Positions 15,161 through 19,386 of a stretch of 19,386 nt of DNA are shown piece by piece. The stretch is taken from contig CAYLSV010000065.1 of assembly GCA_964386435.1 (NCBI GenBank), positions 1 to 19,386 of the forward strand, written 5' to 3'. Below the pieces are notes generated by a model, which made no database searches, was not told where the DNA came from, and saw only the letters and a program-made list of their open reading frames with translations. A program made the translations under genes and the position numbers. This stretch comes from CAYLSV01 sp964386435. GTDB lineage: Bacteria > Planctomycetota > Phycisphaerae > Tepidisphaerales > Tepidisphaeraceae. Every line of letters starts with the position of its first letter. Position 1 is the first letter of the stretch.

Positions 15161-15985
15161 GTGGCCACGCGTCCCGCTTTTCCGAAGCCGGCCAACCGCG
15201 AGCGGTTGCGGCTCTCGGACGTCCGTCGGGCGTTGCGGCTGGTCGGTGATGTCCGCGAGGTGGGCACCGACCCCGACGCCTGGCGGCCGCTGCTGATCCG
15301 GGGGTTGCACGAGCTGTTCGGCGGGTCGATGGCCGTCAGCAGCGAGGTGTACTTGCTCCGTGACGCCAGCCGACGACGGGCGGCGCAGGTGGCCGATGTC
15401 GGGTGGATGCTGCTGCACACCGGCGGGGCGTCGAACGTGCTGCGGGTGGAGCAGGTGTGCGACGAGCCGCCCGAAGGGCTTTTGCTCAGCGTCCGCGGCG
15501 ACGTGGCCGATCCGGAAACCGAGGCCGCCGTCGAGCCGGCCGTGACGCTGCGGCGGGGCGACCACATGCTGATGAGCCAGGTCGCGCTGCGGCACGTGGC
15601 GGCGGTCGATCAACTGGCCGTGCACCGCACCGACGCCGACGCCGCCTATGGCCGGGCGACCGCGCGGCTGCTGCGGCTGATCCACGTCGAGCTGGCCCGG
15701 TTCTGGCGGCGCGACGTGCTCCGCCGCACCGCCGACCCCGCCGCCGACCTCGCCCCGCGGCTGGCCCAAACGCTCGAGCGGCTGCTGGAGGGCGCGAGCG
15801 AGAAAGAAATTGCCGCCGACCTGGGCCTCTCGCCGCACACGGTGCACAACTACGTCAAGGCGCTGCACCAACGCTTCGACGTCCGCAGCCGCGGCGAGCT
15901 GCTCCACACAGCCGGCAAGGCCAAAGCCGTGTTTCGGCCGCGGCTGAACGCCGAGCTGCCCCGCAGCGAGCAGCCGGACGGGTGA
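15161..15985 (+). CDS. LuxR-type transcriptional regulator
   Basis: The protein has 274 residues from GTG 15161. The frame is open upstream and GTG 15095 is an alternative, but that start would lie upstream of the predicted promoter. The C-terminal LuxR/GerE helix-turn-helix is clear: LAQTLERLLEGASEKEIAADLGLSPHTVHNYVKALHQRF, where SEKEIAADLGLSPHTVHNYV is the DNA-binding core. The N-terminal ~180 residues are a single mixed alpha/beta region without a receiver signature (no acidic pocket or conserved Lys), perhaps a degenerate GAF-like sensor. It would bind DNA as a dimer. It lies 103 bp upstream of the PEP-CTERM/glycosyltransferase operon on the same strand and may regulate it; that is inference from position only. 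Confidence 0.87.
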   Translation: MATRPAFPKPANRERLRLSDVRRALRLVGDVREVGTDPDAWRPLLIRGLHELFGGSMAVSSEVYLLRDASRRRAAQVADVGWMLLHTGGASNVLRVEQVCDEPPEGLLLSVRGDVADPETEAAVEPAVTLRRGDHMLMSQVALRHVAAVDQLAVHRTDADAAYGRATARLLRLIHVELARFWRRDVLRRTADPAADLAPRLAQTLERLLEGASEKEIAADLGLSPHTVHNYVKALHQRFDVRSRGELLHTAGKAKAVFRPRLNAELPRSEQPDG

Positions 15986-16088
15986 TGAAATTTCGTGAAA
16001 GTGGTTTGTAAGGATCGTCCGGTTCGTGCGATAACCCCGCCGTGGCCCGAACGTCGGTCCACGACGCCCGCGCACTCACGAGAAGATC

Positions 16089-16646
16089 ATGACCCGCCTC
16101 CCCCTCGCCGCCACGGCCGCCGCTTGCCTGTTCGCCGCCCCCGCGTTTGCCCAGAACATCGAACTGGGCCTCAGCAACATCCTGTTCCTCGACCAGACAG
16201 CCACCGAAGTCACGCTCGGCTTCGTGGTCGGGGCCGAGGTTGACGGGCCGCCGCCGACGTTGTCAGACTTCACGCTCGGGTTCGAGCTTCAGCCCGGGCC
16301 GGGCTCGGAGGACGCGTTTGAGATCGTCTCGCTCACCGCCCCGGACCCGGCCCCGGTGGACGGCGTCGACTTCACCAACATCGTCGCCACCGCCACCACG
16401 ATCACCGGCGACTACGTGCCGTTGACGCCGTTCGTGCTGAATGATCTGACGCCCATCGGCGTGATCGGCATCCGGTACAGCTTCTTGGACACGGGGGCCA
16501 ACGCCGTGCTCGGCTTCACCAGCGACACGGCCTTCAACACCACCGGCGACCCGCTGGTCGTGTCGGCCACGGACATTGTTGTCCCCGAGCCCGCCACGCT
16601 CGGCCTCCTCGCCGCCGTCGGCCTTGGGCTAATCCGCCGACGGTGA
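16089..16646 (+). CDS. PEP-CTERM sorting domain protein
   Basis: The protein has 185 residues. It has a signal peptide (1-21, ending APAFA) and a secreted beta-rich domain (about 22-160) with low charge and many Thr, Asp and Pro. The PEP-CTERM tail starts near residue 164: VVPEPATLG, then a hydrophobic helix (LLAAVGLGL), then IRRR. Such tails are recognised by an exosortase that cleaves near the PEP motif during export, placing the protein at the cell surface or in the exopolysaccharide matrix. No exosortase is in the window. A weak site (GAGAAG) precedes the ATG. The stop overlaps the start of the next gene (GTGA), so this secreted protein is translationally coupled to the glycosyltransferase genes. 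Confidence 0.88.
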   Translation: MTRLPLAATAAACLFAAPAFAQNIELGLSNILFLDQTATEVTLGFVVGAEVDGPPPTLSDFTLGFELQPGPGSEDAFEIVSLTAPDPAPVDGVDFTNIVATATTITGDYVPLTPFVLNDLTPIGVIGIRYSFLDTGANAVLGFTSDTAFNTTGDPLVVSATDIVVPEPATLGLLAAVGLGLIRRR

Positions 16647-17854
16647 GTCCTCACGAGGGCTGCGGAGTTTCGGCAACGTCGCCGGCGGATCGCGCCGATG
16701 ATGCGCAGGTGTCGCGACGTGCCGCCATCCTGCTGATCGTCCTGCTCGCCGTCGGCGTGCGGGTGGGGGCGGTCTTGTGGACCGGGCACTGGCAGGAAGA
16801 TCCGGGCCACCTCGAGTACCGCACGCTGGCGACACAGCTTGTGGCCGGCGAGGGGTACACGTTTGGCAGCTGGAACCACCTTGGTCCGAGCACCGTGCGG
16901 ACGCCGCCGTACACGGTGCTGGTGGCGGCGCTTCTCATCGTTGGGGAGCCGTGGGCGTGGCTGGGGCTGCATTTGCTCAATGCCGCCGCGGCGGGCGTGG
17001 CGGCGTGGGCGGCGATGCAACTCGTGCCGGGCCGGTGGGGCGTGGTGGCGGGGCTGGCGGTGGCGCTGTGGCCGGCGTCAATCTTCGCGGCGACGCATGC
17101 CCAGCCGGGCGTCATCGTCGCGGCCATGCTGTTGCTCATGCTGCTGGCGTGGCGACGCGGCTGGCCCACCGGCGGCTCGATGCTGGGCGCACTCGCCGCG
17201 GCGGCGCTGCCGTGGGTGCTGCCCGGCGTGCTGCTCGGCAGCTTTGCGGCGGGGCGGCGGGCGGCGGGCGTGTGCCTGCTGACGCTCGGGCTGCTCACGC
17301 TGCCGTGGCTGACGCGGGCGATCGTCCTTGGCGACCTCGGCGGCCTGCCGACCTCCTCGCTCTGGGTCGACGCTTGGCAAGGCCACAACCCGAACGCCAC
17401 CGGCGGCCCGTGGACCCCCGGCGGCCTCAGCCAAATCGACGCCATGCCGGCTCAGCAGCGCGGCCTGCTGCAAAACCGCCCCGAGGCCGAGCGGGCGACC
17501 TTGCTACGGCAATGGGCAGCCGAGCACGTCGCCGCCGATCCCGCCAAGGCCGCGCAGCTCACCGGCATCAAGGCCGTCAAGTGGCTGACCTTCGATTGGC
17601 ACGACGGCCGCGCCCGCCACCCGCTCTACGCGGCGGGGCAGATCCTGCTGGCAATGCTCGCCGTCGCCGCCGTGCCAATCGGGTTGTGGAAAACGAGGCC
17701 CGCGGCATGGGTGTGGCTTGGGCTGCTGATCGTGCCGATGCTCACCCTCGTGTGGAGCCGCGAGCAACACGTCGCCGCGCCGGTGCTGATCGTCCTGGCG
17801 CTGGGGCTGCTGGGCCGGGCTACCGTTAAGGACCGGGCGGAGCCTTTGCCATGA
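16643..17854 (+). CDS. GT-C type membrane glycosyltransferase (PMT/ArnT-like)
   Basis: The protein has 403 residues from GTG 16643, overlapping the PEP-CTERM stop by 4 bp; GTG 16709 is an alternative start. It has about eight or nine hydrophobic helices. After the first helix (about 27-46) a luminal loop carries an acidic pair, E52-D53, then HLEYRTLATQLVAGEGYTFG and STVRTPPYTVLVAALL. This is the layout of polyprenyl-phosphate-sugar-using GT-C enzymes, where the acidic residues of loop 1 are catalytic. A soluble segment (about 240-310, HNPNATGGPWTPGG...) interrupts the helices. It would move a sugar from a lipid carrier to protein, lipid or polysaccharide on the outer face of the membrane. The exact acceptor is not readable. 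The stop overlaps the next ATG by 4 bp. Confidence 0.8.
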   Translation: MSPHEGCGVSATSPADRADDAQVSRRAAILLIVLLAVGVRVGAVLWTGHWQEDPGHLEYRTLATQLVAGEGYTFGSWNHLGPSTVRTPPYTVLVAALLIVGEPWAWLGLHLLNAAAAGVAAWAAMQLVPGRWGVVAGLAVALWPASIFAATHAQPGVIVAAMLLLMLLAWRRGWPTGGSMLGALAAAALPWVLPGVLLGSFAAGRRAAGVCLLTLGLLTLPWLTRAIVLGDLGGLPTSSLWVDAWQGHNPNATGGPWTPGGLSQIDAMPAQQRGLLQNRPEAERATLLRQWAAEHVAADPAKAAQLTGIKAVKWLTFDWHDGRARHPLYAAGQILLAMLAVAAVPIGLWKTRPAAWVWLGLLIVPMLTLVWSREQHVAAPVLIVLALGLLGRATVKDRAEPLP

Positions 17855-18792
17855 AAACGCTGGTCGTTATCGTCAACTACCGCACGCCGAAGCTGGTCCG
17901 CGATTGCCTCGACTCGCTCGCAGGCGAGGTCGCGGCGAACGACGTCCACGTGATCGTCACCGACAACGCCAGCGGCGACGGCTCAGCCGAGGAGCTGGCG
18001 GAGGTCACCGAGCCGCTCGACTGGTGCACCTTCATGCCGCTGCCGAAGAACGGCGGCTTCGCCTACGGCAACAACGAGGCGATCCGCGCCGGCCTCGACG
18101 GCAAGTTCGGCGATGTGCCAGAGTACGTCTGGCTGCTCAACCCCGACACGTTGGTCCGGTCGGGCGCGATCGCGGAGCTGGTGAAATTCATGGACGCCCA
18201 CCCCGACGTAGGCATTGCCGGTGGCCGGACGCTGGACCGCGAGGGCGAGGTCTATCCCAGCGCCTTCCGTTTGCCCACGGTGGCCGGCGAGGTGGAAAGC
18301 GTGCTGCGGTTTGGCCCGGCCACGAAGCTGCTGTGGGGCCGCCGCACGACGCTGCCGATCCCCGACGAGCCGACGCCGGTGGGGTGGGTGGCCGGGGCGA
18401 GCATGATGGTCCGCCGGGAGGTATTCGAGGATGCCGGGCTGATGGACGAGGGGTACTTCATGTACTTCGAGGAGACGGATTTCTGTCTCCGGGCGAAGGA
18501 AGCCGGCTGGCCGACGTGGCACGTGCCGGCGAGCGTGATCACGCACCTGATCGGCCAATCCAGCGGCACGACCGGCGCCGACGCCGTGAAGAAGCGACGA
18601 CCCAGGTTCTGGTTCGACTCCCGCCGGCGGTACATGCGGCGCAACCTCGGTTTCGCCCGGTCGGCCGCGGCGAACGGCTTGTTCCTCGTGACCACGCCGA
18701 CGAGCCGATTCTTGCAGAAAGTCCGCGGCGGGCCGCGGCTCGATCCGCCTCACCTGTGGCGCGACTTCGTCCGATACACCCTGTTGCCGTGA
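17851..18792 (+). CDS. Glycosyltransferase family 2 (WbbL-like)
   Basis: The protein has 313 residues. It shows a GT-A fold: N-terminal TLVVIVNYRTPKLVRDCLDSL, VIVTDNASGDGS (nucleotide contact), the DXD-like NPDT at 97-100, and VGWVAGASMMVRREVFEDAG. The catalytic-base region YFMYFEETDFCLRAKEAGW has E207, E208 and D210. This arrangement is typical of the rhamnosyl- or other deoxysugar-transferring GT2 enzymes of O-antigen and exopolysaccharide pathways. It is soluble or membrane-associated at the cytoplasmic face. It is translationally coupled on both sides (ATGA with the GT-C gene, GTGA with the acetyltransferase gene). The sugar cannot be deduced. Confidence 0.93.
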   Translation: MKTLVVIVNYRTPKLVRDCLDSLAGEVAANDVHVIVTDNASGDGSAEELAEVTEPLDWCTFMPLPKNGGFAYGNNEAIRAGLDGKFGDVPEYVWLLNPDTLVRSGAIAELVKFMDAHPDVGIAGGRTLDREGEVYPSAFRLPTVAGEVESVLRFGPATKLLWGRRTTLPIPDEPTPVGWVAGASMMVRREVFEDAGLMDEGYFMYFEETDFCLRAKEAGWPTWHVPASVITHLIGQSSGTTGADAVKKRRPRFWFDSRRRYMRRNLGFARSAAANGLFLVTTPTSRFLQKVRGGPRLDPPHLWRDFVRYTLLP

Positions 18793-19386
18793 GCGATGCG
18801 ATGACGAGCGAGCGCGGCAGCGGCCGGACCAACCAGAACCCGCCGGGCCTCGGCTTGCGGGAACTGCTGCGCGAGGACCTTGCCGCTCACAACGACGACA
18901 AGACTCGGCCCGGCTACCTCGCCCTGCGGCAACACCGCATCGGCAACTGGCGGATGGGCCTGTCGCAACCGTGGCGTGGCCTCGTCGGCCTGTGGCAAAA
19001 GCGGCAGTTCATCCGTTGCCGCAACACGCTGGGCATCGAGCTGCCCTACGCCACGAGAATTGGCCGCCGCCTCACCATTGAACACAACGGCGGCATCATC
19101 GTCCACGGCCACTGCGTCATCGGCGACGACTGCACCATCCGTCAAGGCGTCACCCTCGGCAACAAAACACCCGACAAACCCCACGACGCCCCAACCCTCG
19201 GCAACCGCGTGAACGTCGGCGCCGGCGCCAAAGTTGTCGGCAACGTGACGCTGCACGACGGCTGCCAGGTTGGCGCGAACGCCGTGGTCGTAAAAGACGT
19301 ACCCGCCAACGCCGTCGCCGTCGGCATCCCGGCGAAACTACGCGAGAACAATTTGCCGTCCGCCACCAGGCCCGACCGTGAGGGAG
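18789..19386 (+). CDS. Serine acetyltransferase (CysE-like) left-handed beta-helix protein (partial)
   Basis: The frame is open to the window edge with 199 residues visible; the 3' end is missing. I use GTG 18789, which overlaps the GT2 stop as GTGA, the same arrangement as at 16643; ATG 18801 is in frame too. An N-terminal helical part of ~85 residues, shorter than in CysE, precedes hexapeptide repeats of the left-handed beta-helix: IGRRLTIEHNGGIIVHGHCV, IGDDCTIRQGVTLGN, VNVGAGAKVVGNV and VGANAVVVKDVPANAVAVGI. The His in IEHNGG fits the catalytic position of CysE. It would acetylate serine from acetyl-CoA, but in this setting it may instead acetylate a sugar or polymer. It is the fourth visible gene of the surface-polysaccharide operon. 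Confidence 0.85.
   Translation, partial: MSDAMTSERGSGRTNQNPPGLGLRELLREDLAAHNDDKTRPGYLALRQHRIGNWRMGLSQPWRGLVGLWQKRQFIRCRNTLGIELPYATRIGRRLTIEHNGGIIVHGHCVIGDDCTIRQGVTLGNKTPDKPHDAPTLGNRVNVGAGAKVVGNVTLHDGCQVGANAVVVKDVPANAVAVGIPAKLRENNLPSATRPDREG

Overview
The window is about 19.4 kb of high-GC bacterial DNA. It suggests a planctomycete, perhaps the Phycisphaerae side. The clues are a Ser/Thr kinase carrying zinc ribbons, a short PEP-CTERM protein ending in a PEPAT...RRR tail, a free-standing CpaA/TadE pair, frequent GTG/TTG starts and weak use of Shine-Dalgarno sites. The taxon is an inference, because no rRNA or marker gene is present. I see no tRNA, rRNA, CRISPR, insertion sequence or phage gene.

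Layout. (1) Positions 1-1770, minus strand: a signalling operon of a 4-helix membrane protein, a kinase with two C-terminal zinc ribbons, and a membrane/zinc-ribbon protein cut by the window edge. (2) Positions 1915-7353, plus strand: a diguanylate cyclase with a degenerate receiver domain, LemA, an MscS-type channel with an acidic N-terminal extension, the glutamate synthase small subunit GltD, and a nucleotidyltransferase-fold protein. (3) Positions 7400-8445, plus strand: a CpaA-type prepilin peptidase and a TadE-like pseudopilin, meeting the next block tail to tail across an inverted repeat that contains both stop codons. (4) Positions 8512-13564, minus strand: an uncharacterised protein, a Trm112/YcaR-like protein without its zinc cysteines, and a large HrpA-type DEAH helicase interrupted by 120 Ns. 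(5) Positions 13725-14801: a DUF2203 protein (plus) converging on a small membrane protein and a short alpha/beta hydrolase (minus). (6) Positions 14802-15160: a non-coding stretch with four successive stem-loops. (7) Positions 15161-19386, plus strand: a LuxR-type regulator, then a coupled operon of PEP-CTERM protein, GT-C glycosyltransferase, GT2 glycosyltransferase and a CysE-like acetyltransferase that runs off the window.

How the genes fit together. Most blocks are ordinary housekeeping or signalling genes. The most coherent system is block 7. There a PEP-CTERM surface protein is translationally coupled to polysaccharide or protein glycosylation genes, probably for the envelope or an exopolysaccharide matrix, with a LuxR-type regulator just upstream.

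The most interesting general signal is not a gene. Many genes that lack a Shine-Dalgarno site have a -10-like hexamer (TANNNT or close to it) only 5-8 nt before the start codon, which suggests leaderless transcripts. The genes with clear Shine-Dalgarno sites (kinase, GGDEF protein, DUF2203 protein, nucleotidyltransferase) are the contrast.
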